A DNA stretch of 34,172 nucleotides from Synergistota bacterium (GCA_023450745.1 JAEXGR010000079.1:1-34172), one strand, 5' to 3'; shown: positions 14,405-23,405, counted from the first letter of the stretch. Translations and numbers: made by a program. Notes: generated by a model from the letters alone, not told the origin.

Positions 14405-15817
14405 TTACTTCGCGGCCTTTTTTTCGGTAATGTACTTGTCGATCGCGACGGCGGCCTCTTTGCCCGCGCCCATCGCGAGGATGACGGTGGCGGCGCCGGT
14501 GACGATGTCTCCGCCCGCGAAGACGCCGGGGACGGAGGTCGCGCCGGTCTTTTCGTCGGCTTCGATGTAGCCCCACTTGTTGAGCTTCATTTCGGGGAAG
14601 GTGGAGAGGAGGACTTTATTGGAGCCCTGGCCGATGGCTTCGATGGCGCAGTCGGCTTCGATGAAGAACTCGCTGCCCTCTACCGGCACGGGGCGGCGTC
14701 TGCCGGAGGCGTCGGGCTCGCCGAGCTCCATTTTGATGCACTTGACGCCCTTGAGCTGACCGTTGCCGTCGTCGACATATTCTGTCGGGTTGGTGAGCCA
14801 GTTGAAGACGATGCCCTCTTCCACGGCGTGGTGGTACTCTTCGATACGCGCGGGAAGTTCGGCGAGCGAACGGCGGTAGGCGACGGTGACCTCTTCGGCG
14901 CCCAAACGCTTGGCTGAACGCGCGGCGTCCATCGCGACGTTGCCGCCGCCGATGACGACGACTTTCTTCGCCTTTTTGGCGGGGGTGTCAAATTTCGGGA
15001 ACTCATAGCCGTGCATGAGGTTGATGCGCGTCAGGTATTCCGAGGCGGAGTAGACGCCGTTGAGCGTGGTGCCGGGGACGCCCTGGAAGTGCGGCGCGCC
15101 CGCGCCGACGGCGATGTAGCAGGCGTCGTACTCGTCCATGATCTCCTGCATGGTGACCGTCTTGCCGACGACGACGTTGCATTCGATATCTACGCCGAGC
15201 TTCTGCATCGCCTCGATCTCCATCTTGACGATCTTCTTGGGGAGACGGAACTCGGGGATGCCGTAGATGAGGACGCCGCCGGCCGCGTGGAGGGCCTCAA
15301 AAATCTTTACTTCGTAGCCCAGCTTCGCGAGGTCGCCCGCGACGGTGAGGCTGGAGGGGCCGGAGCCGACGACGGCGACTTTGCCCTTCTTTTCGCCCTG
15401 GTACGCTTTGGGGGACATATTCTCCTGCGCGTATTTCCAGTCGGCGACGAGGCGCTCGAGTTTGCCGATGGCTACGGGCTCGAAGTCTTTCATCTTGCCG
15501 ACGGTGCAGAGGCCTTCGCACTGCGATTCCTGCGGGCAGACGCGTCCGCAGACGGCGGGCAGGTTGGTGTATTTATCCATTACTTCGGCGGCTCCCGCCA
15601 TGTCGCCCTCTTTGACGCACTTGATGAAGGCGGGGATGTCGATCTTTACCGGGCAGCCGTTGACGCAGGGCTTCGTCTTGCACTGGAGGCAGCGGCCGGC
15701 CTCGATCTGTCCCTCTTCGAGGTTGTAGCCAAGGCACACTTCACCGAAATTGCTCTTGCGTACTTCTGGGTCCTGTTCTTTGATGGGGGTCTTCCATTTT
15801 GAGAATGTTACAGCCAT
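14405..15817 (-). CDS. nfnB: NfnB-type subunit (GltD-like, NADPH/ferredoxin side)
   Basis: This 470-residue protein has two N-terminal Fe-S Cys groups (C43, C46, C51, C55 and C90, C94, C100, C104), an FAD-binding GSGPSSLTVAGDLAKLG motif, an NADP(H)-binding GGGNVAMDAARSAKRLG motif and the closing FAGGDIVTGAATVILAMGAG. This is the glutamate-synthase-small-subunit-like fold. Its size and the overlapping NfnA gene upstream (10-bp overlap) identify NfnAB, the electron-bifurcating NADH-dependent reduced ferredoxin:NADP oxidoreductase. Related pairs are also named sulfide dehydrogenase (SudAB), and sequence alone does not exclude that role. No large glutamate synthase subunit is nearby. Confidence 0.9.
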   Translation of the reverse strand: MAVTFSKWKTPIKEQDPEVRKSNFGEVCLGYNLEEGQIEAGRCLQCKTKPCVNGCPVKIDIPAFIKCVKEGDMAGAAEVMDKYTNLPAVCGRVCPQESQCEGLCTVGKMKDFEPVAIGKLERLVADWKYAQENMSPKAYQGEKKGKVAVVGSGPSSLTVAGDLAKLGYEVKIFEALHAAGGVLIYGIPEFRLPKKIVKMEIEAMQKLGVDIECNVVVGKTVTMQEIMDEYDACYIAVGAGAPHFQGVPGTTLNGVYSASEYLTRINLMHGYEFPKFDTPAKKAKKVVVIGGGNVAMDAARSAKRLGAEEVTVAYRRSLAELPARIEEYHHAVEEGIVFNWLTNPTEYVDDGNGQLKGVKCIKMELGEPDASGRRRPVPVEGSEFFIEADCAIEAIGQGSNKVLLSTFPEMKLNKWGYIEADEKTGATSVPGVFAGGDIVTGAATVILAMGAGKEAAVAIDKYITEKKAAK

Positions 15818-16653
15818 GTCGGTTCACCTACTTCTGCTTCATATTTTTCCATGGAGATTTTTTCTTCGTCTTTATACTGGCGGAGGCGGCTCATGAACTC
15901 GTCCCAGTTCACCTTGTGTCCGTCGAACTCGGGGCCGTCGACGCAGGCGAAGAATATCTTGCCGTCGACTGTGACGCGGCAGCAGCCGCACATGCCCGTG
16001 CCGTCGACCATCAGGGGGTTGAGCGAAACCCAGATGGGGAGGCCGAGTTCCTTAGCGGCCTTCGTGCCGAACTTCATCATGATGGAGGGGCCGATGCACC
16101 AGCTGCGGTCGATCTTCTCGCCGCGCTCGACGACCATCTTCATCGCTTCGGTGACGACGCCCTTCATGCCTTCGGAGCCGTCGTCGGTGGTGATGATGAG
16201 TTCGTCGGAGTACTTGCGGCATTCGTCCTTCATGATGACGAGGTCCGCGGTGCGGCCGCCGAGGATCGTGATGACCTTGTTGCCCGCGAGCTTAAGCGAT
16301 TTGATGATGGGGTAGAGGGCCGCGATGCCTACGCCGCCGCCGACCATGAGCACGGTGCCGTAGTTCTCGATTTCGCTCGGCGTGCCCAGCGGTCCGGAGA
16401 TATCCTGGATGCAGTCCCCAATGCTGAGTCCGGACATGAGCGCCGTCGTCTTGCCGACTACCTGGAAGATGAGGCGGATGAGCCCCTTTTCGCTGTCATA
16501 ATCAGCGATCGTCAGGGGAATCCTCTCTCCGCCGTCGTTGACGCGGAGGACGACGAACTGGCCCGCCTTCGCGTGGTTCGCAATGCGCGGAGCTTCGACC
16601 CAAATGTCGAATTCTTTCGGCGCAAGCTTTTGTTTTGATACGATTTTGAACAT
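15808..16653 (-). CDS. nfnA: NfnA-type subunit (FAD/NAD and [2Fe-2S])
   Basis: This 281-residue protein is a ferredoxin-NADP-reductase-like flavoprotein: FAD-binding segment ERIPLTIADYD, NAD-binding VLMVGGGVGIAALYPI, and a C-terminal Cys group (MCGCCRV then FFACVDGPEFDGHKV) that binds a [2Fe-2S] cluster. It resembles the dihydroorotate dehydrogenase electron-transfer subunit PyrK, but the partner gene downstream is NfnB and not PyrD. AGAGGAGG precedes the ATG at 16653. Together NfnAB would balance NADH, NADPH and reduced ferredoxin in the cytoplasm during amino-acid fermentation. Confidence 0.9.
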   Translation of the reverse strand: MFKIVSKQKLAPKEFDIWVEAPRIANHAKAGQFVVLRVNDGGERIPLTIADYDSEKGLIRLIFQVVGKTTALMSGLSIGDCIQDISGPLGTPSEIENYGTVLMVGGGVGIAALYPIIKSLKLAGNKVITILGGRTADLVIMKDECRKYSDELIITTDDGSEGMKGVVTEAMKMVVERGEKIDRSWCIGPSIMMKFGTKAAKELGLPIWVSLNPLMVDGTGMCGCCRVTVDGKIFFACVDGPEFDGHKVNWDEFMSRLRQYKDEEKISMEKYEAEVGEPTWL

Positions 16654-17138
16654 GATGTACCTCCTCTAATAATGTAAAAGCAAAATTTATGCCTCGTTCC
16701 CCAATTTACACAAACTGGCTATAAATTTAACGCAATTTTGTAAATAATGCAATGTGCCCAAGCATAAAAGGGCAAACCAACCGTAAGAGAATTTTTGAAA
16801 GAGTGGTACGTACTTGACGGTCGCGGGCAGGCGCGCCGTCATTTTTAGCGCTTTTACCGCGTCTGCCGCAAGCGGCCGGAGAAATATCAAAATAAATGCC
16901 GTGGGTTTCCTTTTCCGCCAGTGTTTGCCGCCGCCCTCTATTTTTATGTGAAAGCAAAAATGCCGCCGCCCGGCGCCGCCGGCAGGTCAATTTTTCTTTT
17001 TAAAGCTCTTAATACTTTTGCCCGCGGGGCCGGCGGTAAAAAATCTGCCTTTTATGCAGGCGACTATTTCAATTTTATGGAGTATAATAGCGTAAGTGAA
17101 ACAATTTTAAAATAACCTCAAGGAGTGGTGATATAGAT
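16654..17138. other. intergenic region between nfnA and the glutaredoxin gene
   Basis: About 485 bp with no convincing gene. The AT-rich part 16680-16760 probably holds the nfnAB promoter (on the minus strand a TTGTGT and a TAAATT 18 bp apart, around 16685-16715, are candidates). Short minus-strand open frames at 16687-16990 lack ribosome sites and are rejected. The glutaredoxin promoter is at the right end. Confidence 0.4.
17083..17088 (+). promoter_or_regulatory. -10 element upstream of the glutaredoxin gene
   Basis: A perfect TATAAT lies 50 bp before the ATG at 17139. No clear -35 is present at 16-18 bp, so an activator may be needed. Confidence 0.45.
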
Positions 17139-17384
17139 ATGGAAGTAAAAGTATATACCTCGCAGACATGCCCCTGGTGCACTAAGGTCAAGGAATTTCT
17201 TGACAATCTTCAGGTCGCGTATACGACGGTCGACGTCTCCGCCGACAGGGCCGCCGCGATGGAGCTTGTGAAAAAGACGAAGCAGATGGGCGTGCCCGTC
17301 ACCGTTATCGGAGAGAAATTCATCGTCGGTTACAACCCCGGAGAGCTGGAGGCCGCCCTTAAGGCGAATAATCTGATCTCCTGA
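17139..17384 (+). CDS. glutaredoxin-like thiol-disulfide protein
   Basis: This 81-residue protein is a single thioredoxin-fold domain with the active site TCPWCTKVK (C11 and C14), the cis-proline segment MGVPVTVIG and the ending FIVGYNPGELEAALK. The CPWC site and small size match NrdH/glutaredoxin-like proteins that reduce disulfides in the cytoplasm. GGAG lies 13 bases before the ATG, slightly far. It is a single gene with its own -10 and terminator. Its reductant is not encoded nearby. Confidence 0.9.
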   Translation: MEVKVYTSQTCPWCTKVKEFLDNLQVAYTTVDVSADRAAAMELVKKTKQMGVPVTVIGEKFIVGYNPGELEAALKANNLIS

Positions 17385-17447
17385 GTATTGCCGTTCGGAT
17401 TTGCGGGCGGGCAGTGAGTGTAAAAAATAAAAAATTGGTATATGATA

Positions 17448-17483
17448 ATGGCAGCAGGCTAAAGCCCCGCTGTCATTTTTTAT
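17448..17483 (+). terminator. probable rho-independent terminator after glutaredoxin
   Basis: ATGGCAGCAGGC pairs imperfectly with GCCCCGCTGTCAT and is followed by TTTTTTAT. It lies only about 30 bp before the pgi start, and a TATGATAAT just before it could be a pgi promoter -10, so it may also act as an attenuator for pgi. Confidence 0.55.
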
Positions 17484-17513
17484 TCATATTTATGCGGAAG
17501 GCCGGTGTTCAGG

Positions 17514-18866
17514 ATGAAGAAAATTTCATTTTCCTTTGGCGCATCATTAGGCGGTAGCAAGACCGCCTTTGCGGAGCTGGAAGATCTATACGGCGCGGCG
17601 GCGCGCGAGGCGCAGCGGTGGCTGGCGGAGACGCCCGCTGCTACGACGGGCCACGGTTGGATGGCGCTGCCGGATTCCCCGACCGCGGAGATCGCGGAGA
17701 CCGCCAAGTGGCTTGCGGGTTACGACAGCGTAATTCAGGTGGGCATCGGAGGCTCCGCTTTGGGGAACCTGATGCTGAATCAGGCGCTTTTGGACGGTTT
17801 TTACAACGAGCGCGCGTGCGGGCCGAAGTTTTATCTCGCGGATAATCCCGACCCCGATAAGACGGCCTCCATTTGGGAGCGCGTGAAAGAGGGGCGCGTG
17901 GCGCTTGTCGGAGTCAGCAAATCGGGCGCCACCGCGGAGACGATGACGCAGTTTCTCTGGTATCGCGGCGAGCTGCTTAAAAAGGGGCAGAGCGACGCCG
18001 ACATCCTCGTGATCACGGACCCGGAGAAGGGCATCTTCCGCGCCTTCGCGGACGGCTCGCGCTGCCGCGTGATGGAGCTTCCGCCCTCTGTCGGCGGACG
18101 TTACTCCGTGCTTTGTCCGGCGGGGCTCGTCACCGCCGCGGCGCTGGGGATCGACGCGCCGGCGTTGCTTGCCGGGGCCGCCGGGATGAGGAAGTTCCTC
18201 ACGGAGGAGAAATCCTTCGAAAAAAACCCCGCGCTCAGGCTGGCCGCCGTACATCTGTTGCATGAGCGGGAGGGACGTCCGATGTCTGTCCTGATGCCGT
18301 ATTCAAGCAAGATGGCCTATTTCGCGGAGTGGTACGCGCAGCTCTGGGCCGAGAGCCTCGGCAAAAAAGGGCTCGGGACGACGCCGGTGCGCGCGCTCGG
18401 CGCGATCGACCAGCATTCGCAGGTGCAGCTTTACACCGAGGGGCCCGACGATAAGTTTTTCACGCTGATCAGCATCGGCGACCACGGCCGTGAGCTTCTC
18501 GTGCCGCCGATAGAGCCGGGGGCGCTTTCGCCGCTTAAGTATCTCGACGGCCAGGGGCTCGGCGCGATGCTGAACCTCGAGGCGAAGAGCACGGCGGCGG
18601 CGATCGTGAAGTCCGGCCACCCGCTCGTTTGGATAGAGCTGGGGGCCCTTGACGCGGAGACGGTCGGCGCGCTGGTATTTTTCTATGAATACCTGACGGC
18701 GCTCACCGGCCGCATGATGGGCATCGACCCCTTCGATCAGCCCGGCGTCGAGCAGGGCAAGAAATACACCTATGGCCTCATGGGCCGCGCGGGCTATGAA
18801 AAGGACGCGGAAGAGGTCGGGGAATGGTTTGGAAAGATTGCCGCAGAGAGGATCTGCGCCGTGTGA
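17514..18866 (+). CDS. pgi: glucose-6-phosphate isomerase
   Basis: This protein of about 450 residues interconverts glucose-6-phosphate and fructose-6-phosphate. Sugar-phosphate-binding elements are visible: IQVGIGGSALGNLML, GVSKSGATAETMTQF, the IDQHSQVQLY segment with the catalytic His, and the C-terminal signature around GVEQGKKYTYGLMGRAGY. The length matches the short bacterial form. I chose the ATG at 17514 over the GTG at 17505, since GGAAGG then sits twelve bases upstream. It is monocistronic, ending at a GC-rich hairpin. Confidence 0.93.
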   Translation: MKKISFSFGASLGGSKTAFAELEDLYGAAAREAQRWLAETPAATTGHGWMALPDSPTAEIAETAKWLAGYDSVIQVGIGGSALGNLMLNQALLDGFYNERACGPKFYLADNPDPDKTASIWERVKEGRVALVGVSKSGATAETMTQFLWYRGELLKKGQSDADILVITDPEKGIFRAFADGSRCRVMELPPSVGGRYSVLCPAGLVTAAALGIDAPALLAGAAGMRKFLTEEKSFEKNPALRLAAVHLLHEREGRPMSVLMPYSSKMAYFAEWYAQLWAESLGKKGLGTTPVRALGAIDQHSQVQLYTEGPDDKFFTLISIGDHGRELLVPPIEPGALSPLKYLDGQGLGAMLNLEAKSTAAAIVKSGHPLVWIELGALDAETVGALVFFYEYLTALTGRMMGIDPFDQPGVEQGKKYTYGLMGRAGYEKDAEEVGEWFGKIAAERICAV

Positions 18867-18887
18867 TGCCGGACGACCATCCATAAT

Positions 18888-18924
18888 CGAAGGCCGGCGG
18901 ACCGCAGGGGCCCGCCGGCCTTCG
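18888..18924. terminator. GC-rich hairpin between pgi and a convergent small gene
   Basis: CGAAGGCCGGCGG (18888-18900) pairs perfectly with CCGCCGGCCTTCG (18912-18924). No T-run follows on either strand, so it is a weak intrinsic terminator or an RNA-stabilising hairpin for both converging genes. Confidence 0.55.
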
Positions 18925-18944
18925 GCGTTAAAGCGTCCGCCCGC

Positions 18945-19133
18945 TTAGTCTGAGATCCTCAGCTTGATAAAATCGCCGGTGAGGTTCCAGCTTTTTTCGA
19001 TGATGTTGTCGGTCTCCCCCGGCTGCATCCAGGGGAGCATATTCGCCATGCCAAAGGCGTCAATTATCGCGATGAACCGTTCGCCGCTGTCATTTATGTA
19101 AAGGTATACGCCCTCGGGCTGCTGTTTTGCCAT
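18945..19133 (-). CDS. 62-residue hypothetical protein
   Basis: I do not recognise a family. The ORF encodes MAKQQPEGVYLYINDSGER and continues with FIAIIDAFGMANMLPWMQPGETDN and a closing LTGDFIKLRI; the alternating pattern suggests a small beta-sheet domain. GGAGG lies nine bases before the ATG at 19133, which strongly supports this start over the longer frame to 19199. A TATAAT-like element precedes it in an AT-rich region. It is divergent from the symporter operon. Confidence 0.65.
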   Translation of the reverse strand: MAKQQPEGVYLYINDSGERFIAIIDAFGMANMLPWMQPGETDNIIEKSWNLTGDFIKLRISD

Positions 19134-19248
19134 TTTGAGAAGCCTCCAAATTTCCACAAAAGATATTATAATAATTATATTACTACATCCCCAAAACATC
19201 GGCTAGTTTGTGAGTTACTTAAATTATAGGGCGACGGAGGAAGAGCGG

Positions 19249-19341
19249 ATGAGACTCAGCACTTTTATGTGGATAATATTCCTTTTGCTAGTGGTCGCTC
19301 CCGGCGCGATCGTTCGCTTTATCAGGCGCGGCTCCCGCTGA
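19249..19341 (+). CDS. 30-residue membrane microprotein coupled to the symporter
   Basis: ATG at 19249 follows GGAGG by eight bases and encodes MRLSTFMWIIFLLLVVAPGA followed by IVRFIRRGSR, a single membrane helix (about residues 6-21) with a basic end that should stay inside. Its TGA overlaps the symporter ATG (TGATG), so the two are translationally coupled. Short hydrophobic partners are known for other sodium symporters (MetS with NSS transporters, YhdT with PanF), so an accessory subunit for assembly or stability is likely. The good ribosome site and coupling make a chance ORF improbable. Confidence 0.7.
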   Translation: MRLSTFMWIIFLLLVVAPGAIVRFIRRGSR

Positions 19342-20753
19342 TGTCCCCGCTTATTTATTATCTGGCCGCCTTCGGGGCCTACACGGTCTCCATCATCCTG
19401 CTGACGGGGCAGTCCTTCGCGTGGAAGGAGACGAAGCGGTCGTTCTATCTCGGCGACGCGAAGGTCGGGCTATTTCCGACGTTGGCCACCTTCTGCGCGA
19501 CGTGGATGAGCCCCCTTTCGCTCGTCGGCTTTGGCATGTGGTTTTACCGTTCGGGCTATGTCGCCTTCTGGGCCTCGGTCAACGGCTGGATGCTCGGCCT
19601 GCTTTTTTTCCCCTTCGTGGTGAAGCGTCTGCGGGTGGCGCGCGTCGCCTCGCTGCCTGAATGGCTTGAAAAACGCTACGGCGACGTCCGCGTGCGCAAG
19701 CTTGTCGCGCTGACGATGATATTTCTCTATGTCGTCTATCTCGTCATCCAGTTTCGCGCCTTCGGCATCATCGTCTCCTATATGCTGGAGATTCCGCAGG
19801 GGTTCGCGGCGACGTCGCTGATATACCTCTTTGTGCTTTACACGACCTTTGGCGGCTATCTGTCCGTCGTGCGCAGCGATACGTTGAATCTGCTGCTGAT
19901 CGTCATCGGCGTGAGCGTCGCCGCCTGGTTCTCGCTGCCCGACGGTTTCAGCGCCGCCGCGGCCTACGGCGTCTTTCGCGTCGAGAGTGCGGCCGTGTCG
20001 CTGAAGGATTTTTCTCTCGCGGAGATGTTTTCCGCCTCCGCGATGATGTTCGCTTGGGGGTTGGGCGTGGCGACCAACCCCCAGTATCTGATAAGGATCA
20101 TCGCCTGCCGCAGCAGGCGCGAGGCCTATCAGATGCTGGCCCTGTCCCCCTATGTGGTCGGCGGGATATACCTCTGCCTAACATTTTTTATCATGGTCTG
20201 CCGTCTGAAATACCCGGTGCTCGGCAATTTTGAGGAGACGATGGCCTTCGCCAAGCTGGGGCAGTTTCTGCCGCCTGTCGCCGGAATGCTGCTGCTTGTC
20301 TGCGTCATTGCGTCGGCGGTCAGCACGGCAAATTCGCAGCTTCTTCTCGCCGCCTGTTCGCTCTGTTACGACCTTCTGCCGATGAAAAAGGACGAAAACG
20401 AGCTGCGCCCCTTTCAAGAGGAACGCTTTCTTTTCAGCAACCGCATCGCGATCACGCTTATCGCCTCGGCCGCCCTGATGCTGAGCCACGCGGGGCTGCC
20501 TGGCTATATACGGCTGGGCGTGACCAGCTGGACGCTGGTGGCGATCGTTTATTTTTATCCGATCTTCACGCCGAGGCTGATTGTGAAGGAGATTCTCTTC
20601 GCCGTGCTGAGTATCGCGATTATGCTGCAGCTTTTGCTGGTATTCGGCTTCCGTCTCGAGCCGGAGTACGCGATGCTCGTCGTGCTGGCGGGGGAGTATC
20701 TGGTCTTTGCGGCGGCAAGGTACGTGAGGTCAAAGGGATGTTTCGCCGCGTAA
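19341..20753 (+). CDS. sodium:solute symporter (SSS family)
   Basis: This protein of about 470 residues has some thirteen hydrophobic segments and typical SSS features: WLEKRYGDVRVRKLVAL, the segment TTFGGYLSVVRSDTLNLLLI, GLGVATNPQYLIRIIACRS and a conserved VIASAVSTANSQLLLAACSLCYDL stretch containing the sodium-site Ser/Thr residues. It takes up a solute (amino acid, carboxylate or vitamin) with sodium. I chose the ATG at 19341, coupled to the microprotein stop, and not the upstream in-frame ATG at 19269. It overlaps the kinase gene by 16 bp. Linkage to a kinase resembles CbrA- or PutP-like sensing arrangements, although here the transporter is a separate protein. Confidence 0.9.
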   Translation: MSPLIYYLAAFGAYTVSIILLTGQSFAWKETKRSFYLGDAKVGLFPTLATFCATWMSPLSLVGFGMWFYRSGYVAFWASVNGWMLGLLFFPFVVKRLRVARVASLPEWLEKRYGDVRVRKLVALTMIFLYVVYLVIQFRAFGIIVSYMLEIPQGFAATSLIYLFVLYTTFGGYLSVVRSDTLNLLLIVIGVSVAAWFSLPDGFSAAAAYGVFRVESAAVSLKDFSLAEMFSASAMMFAWGLGVATNPQYLIRIIACRSRREAYQMLALSPYVVGGIYLCLTFFIMVCRLKYPVLGNFEETMAFAKLGQFLPPVAGMLLLVCVIASAVSTANSQLLLAACSLCYDLLPMKKDENELRPFQEERFLFSNRIAITLIASAALMLSHAGLPGYIRLGVTSWTLVAIVYFYPIFTPRLIVKEILFAVLSIAIMLQLLLVFGFRLEPEYAMLVVLAGEYLVFAAARYVRSKGCFAA

Positions 20754-22069
20754 GCCTGGAAACCCTGATGAAATGGATATTTTTGCTTCTGGCGCTGTCG
20801 ATGGTGCTGCTGATGCTGGGCGCGCGCCTTCACCAGAGCTACAGCGACAAGCTGTCGGAGGCGGCCGGCGCCGCCGAACGCCTGAAGCGGCTGACGCGGG
20901 AGTACGATTTAAACTACAGCGCCGCGGTTCTGGCGCAGGAGCTCGGCCCCTATTGGCGGCGGTGCGGCCCCGGCGAAAAACCCGCGCTGACGATAAGAAG
21001 CGGCGGCGCAAGGTATGGCTTTGTCCCTGATTCGCAGTCCATCTATGTCGATATGGTGGAAGAGGAGCGCTACCTGATCCTTGTCGGAATGCTGGGGCTC
21101 ATCATCGCCGTCGAGCTCGCCGTCTTTCTCTCGTATATGCTGACGCGCCCGCTGCGCCGCCTCACCTGGATGTGTAAGGAGGTCGCCGACGGGATATCCG
21201 TCAGAATACCGCAGACGGCGCTTTCGCCCTATGAGTTCCACGCGCTCGTGGAAAGTTTTAACAACATGTCTTCGCAGCTCGCGCGGTGGCGGGAGGTCCA
21301 GCGGCAGGTGAGCCGGATGGACCGTCTCGCGGCGCTGGGGGAAATGATCTCCGGGCTTGCGCACGAGATACGCAATCCCCTCGCGAGTATGCGGATACAG
21401 GCGGACCTGCTGCGCGACGAAATGGATAAACTCGCCGTGGGCGAGTCCGCGCCTCTGGATTTGGAAGAGGCGAAAGAACAGATCGCCGTTCTCGGCAGCG
21501 AAATGGACCGGCTCAATAATATCGTGATGCAGCTTCTTTCGTTCGTGCGGCCGCGTCCCACCGTGATCACCCCCGTGAAGCTCGACGATCTTCTGCCGTG
21601 GAGCGGGGCGATGCTCGGCTCGCAGGCGCAGAAGTACGGCGTGCGGCTGGTGTTGCACAGTGCCGCGCAGGACGTTACGGTCATGGCGGACAGCGAGCTG
21701 CTGCGCCAGATGGTTATGAATCTCGCCCTCAACGCGATGCAGTCCATGTCGCCGCTGAAGGAGGGACGCGAGATGGCGCTGACCGTCGCCGTCGGCTATG
21801 CCTCCGCGCCGCCGGGCGGCGAAAAAATGGGGATGATCGCGGTTTCCGATACGGGGCCCGGAATCTCCCCCGATATCGAGCACCGGATATTCGACCCCTT
21901 TTTCACCACCAAAAAGGAGGGGACGGGGCTCGGCCTCTGTATCGTGCAGCGGATCGTGGAGGGGCTCGGCGGTTTCCTTTCCCTTGAGAACTCGCCCGAG
22001 GGCGCGACGTTTAAGATTTATCTGAAATTACAGCATGGAGGAAGAGACGATGAGCATCTGGATAGTTGA
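20738..22069 (+). CDS. NtrB-class membrane sensor histidine kinase
   Basis: This 443-residue protein has membrane segments at about 12-28 and 112-134 with an 80-residue outside loop, a HAMP linker (TRPLRRLTWMCKEVADG), the HisKA H-box GEMISGLAHEIRNPLASM with phospho-acceptor H209, the N-box MNLALNAMQSM, and ATP-binding motifs SDTGPGIS and TKKEGTGLGLCIVQRIV. It overlaps both the symporter gene (16 bp) and the regulator gene (20 bp). It should phosphorylate the NtrC-like protein encoded next. The outside loop has no recognised sensor fold, so it may sense the ligand itself or the state of the symporter. Confidence 0.92.
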   Translation: MFRRVSLETLMKWIFLLLALSMVLLMLGARLHQSYSDKLSEAAGAAERLKRLTREYDLNYSAAVLAQELGPYWRRCGPGEKPALTIRSGGARYGFVPDSQSIYVDMVEEERYLILVGMLGLIIAVELAVFLSYMLTRPLRRLTWMCKEVADGISVRIPQTALSPYEFHALVESFNNMSSQLARWREVQRQVSRMDRLAALGEMISGLAHEIRNPLASMRIQADLLRDEMDKLAVGESAPLDLEEAKEQIAVLGSEMDRLNNIVMQLLSFVRPRPTVITPVKLDDLLPWSGAMLGSQAQKYGVRLVLHSAAQDVTVMADSELLRQMVMNLALNAMQSMSPLKEGREMALTVAVGYASAPPGGEKMGMIAVSDTGPGISPDIEHRIFDPFFTTKKEGTGLGLCIVQRIVEGLGGFLSLENSPEGATFKIYLKLQHGGRDDEHLDS

Positions 22070-23405
22070 CGATGAGATAAATCTGGCCAACGGACTGAAA
22101 AAAGCCTTCGAGAAGAAGGGCTACAGCGCGAAGTGTATCTCTTCGATACAGGAGCTGCAAGAGTCGCTCAACGCCGAGATCCCCTCGCTGGTCTTCCTTG
22201 ACCAGTGTCTGCCGGACGGCAACGGTCTCGACATGCTGCCGATCATCCTCAAGCTGGCGCCGCGCTGCCGCGTGGTGATGATGACGGCCTTCGGCGATTC
22301 GAGCCTCGTCGTCAAGGCGATCAGGCAGGGCGCCTATAATTATCTGGACAAGCCCTTTCCGCTTGACGCGGCGATGAATATGGTGACGCGCGCCTTTGAG
22401 TCGATTCAGCTGCAAAACCAGGCCGAGGTGATGATGGCGGACGAGACGAATCTGCTGCTCGGCTCCTCGCCCGCGATGGAAAAGGTCGGTGAAACGCTGC
22501 TCAAACTGGCGCCCTATCAGGATGTGACGGTGCTGCTGACGGGTGAGAGCGGCACGGGCAAGGAGGTGGCGGCGCGGATGATCCACCGCGCCTCCCGGTG
22601 CAAGGGCGAGTTCGTCGCCGTCAACTGCTCGGCAATCCCGGAGGCGCTGCTGGAGGCGGAGCTTTTCGGCTACGCCAAAGGCGCGTATACGGGCGCGGAC
22701 GCCAGCAAGCCGGGGCTGATCGAGGTCGCCGATAAGGGAACTCTCTTTCTCGACGAGATCGGCGACCTGCCGGTCGCTTTGCAGACAAAACTATTTCGCT
22801 TCATCGACCAGCGCACGGTCAGGCCGCTGGGCAGCACGAAGGAAAAGAAGATAAGCCTCAAGCTGATCTGCGCTACCTGCCTCGACCTCGAGAAGAAGGT
22901 CAAAGACGAAAGCTTTCGCAAAGACCTCTTTTTCCGTATCTCGGTGATACCGATAAAGCTGCCGCCGCTGCGCGAGCGCGGCAAGGACGTTCTGGAGCTC
23001 GCCTCCTATTTCCTCGGAGACTTTTCGAAGCGGATGAACAAGCCGGCTCCCGAGCTGACAGAAGAGGTGCAGGAGGTCTTTATGAGCTATCCGTGGCCGG
23101 GGAATGTCCGCGAGCTGCGGAACATGATCGAAAGGGTGCTGATCTTGCGCAGTCAGTCCGACCCGCTTGTGCGGCTTGCCGACCTGCCGATGGAGATGCT
23201 CGACGCCCACCCGGCGGCCCCCGCGGCCGGAAGCCGCGCCGCCGAGCCCGGCGTGTCGCTCAACGACACCCTTGACCGCGTGGAGCGTGAGCTCATCACC
23301 GCCGCCCTCGCCAAATGCGGCGGCAACCGCACGCAGGCCGCCGCCGAGCTGGGCATCTCGCGTTTTTCCCTGATACGGAGGATGCAGCGGCATGGTCTTG
23401 AATGA
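22050..23405 (+). CDS. NtrC-type sigma-54-dependent response regulator
   Basis: This protein of about 451 residues has a receiver domain (D51 in FLDQCLPDGNG, T78, K100), a AAA+ domain with Walker A GESGTGKE (164-171), the sigma-54 contact loop GAYTGA (210-215, Tyr for the usual Phe) and Walker B GTLFLDEI (229-236), then a Fis-type helix-turn-helix (KCGGNRTQAAAELGISRFSL). Phosphorylated, it should bind upstream sites and drive sigma-54 promoter opening. GGAGGA just before 22050 fixes the start. It overlaps the sigma-54 gene by 14 bp, an unusual direct linkage of activator and sigma factor. Confidence 0.93.
   Translation: MSIWIVDDEINLANGLKKAFEKKGYSAKCISSIQELQESLNAEIPSLVFLDQCLPDGNGLDMLPIILKLAPRCRVVMMTAFGDSSLVVKAIRQGAYNYLDKPFPLDAAMNMVTRAFESIQLQNQAEVMMADETNLLLGSSPAMEKVGETLLKLAPYQDVTVLLTGESGTGKEVAARMIHRASRCKGEFVAVNCSAIPEALLEAELFGYAKGAYTGADASKPGLIEVADKGTLFLDEIGDLPVALQTKLFRFIDQRTVRPLGSTKEKKISLKLICATCLDLEKKVKDESFRKDLFFRISVIPIKLPPLRERGKDVLELASYFLGDFSKRMNKPAPELTEEVQEVFMSYPWPGNVRELRNMIERVLILRSQSDPLVRLADLPMEMLDAHPAAPAAGSRAAEPGVSLNDTLDRVERELITAALAKCGGNRTQAAAELGISRFSLIRRMQRHGLE

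Noticed and set aside
15011..15802. 263-codon plus-strand frame opposite nfnB
   Set aside because: It mirrors the Fe-S/FAD protein and shows Asp/Val/Arg-rich shadow composition without a ribosome site.
16687..16990. Minus-strand frames upstream of nfnA
   Set aside because: They cross the AT-rich promoter zone, lack ribosome sites and look like random sequence.
20909..21883. 324-codon minus-strand frame opposite the histidine kinase
   Set aside because: The kinase frame has all family motifs; the antisense frame has none and is a composition artefact.
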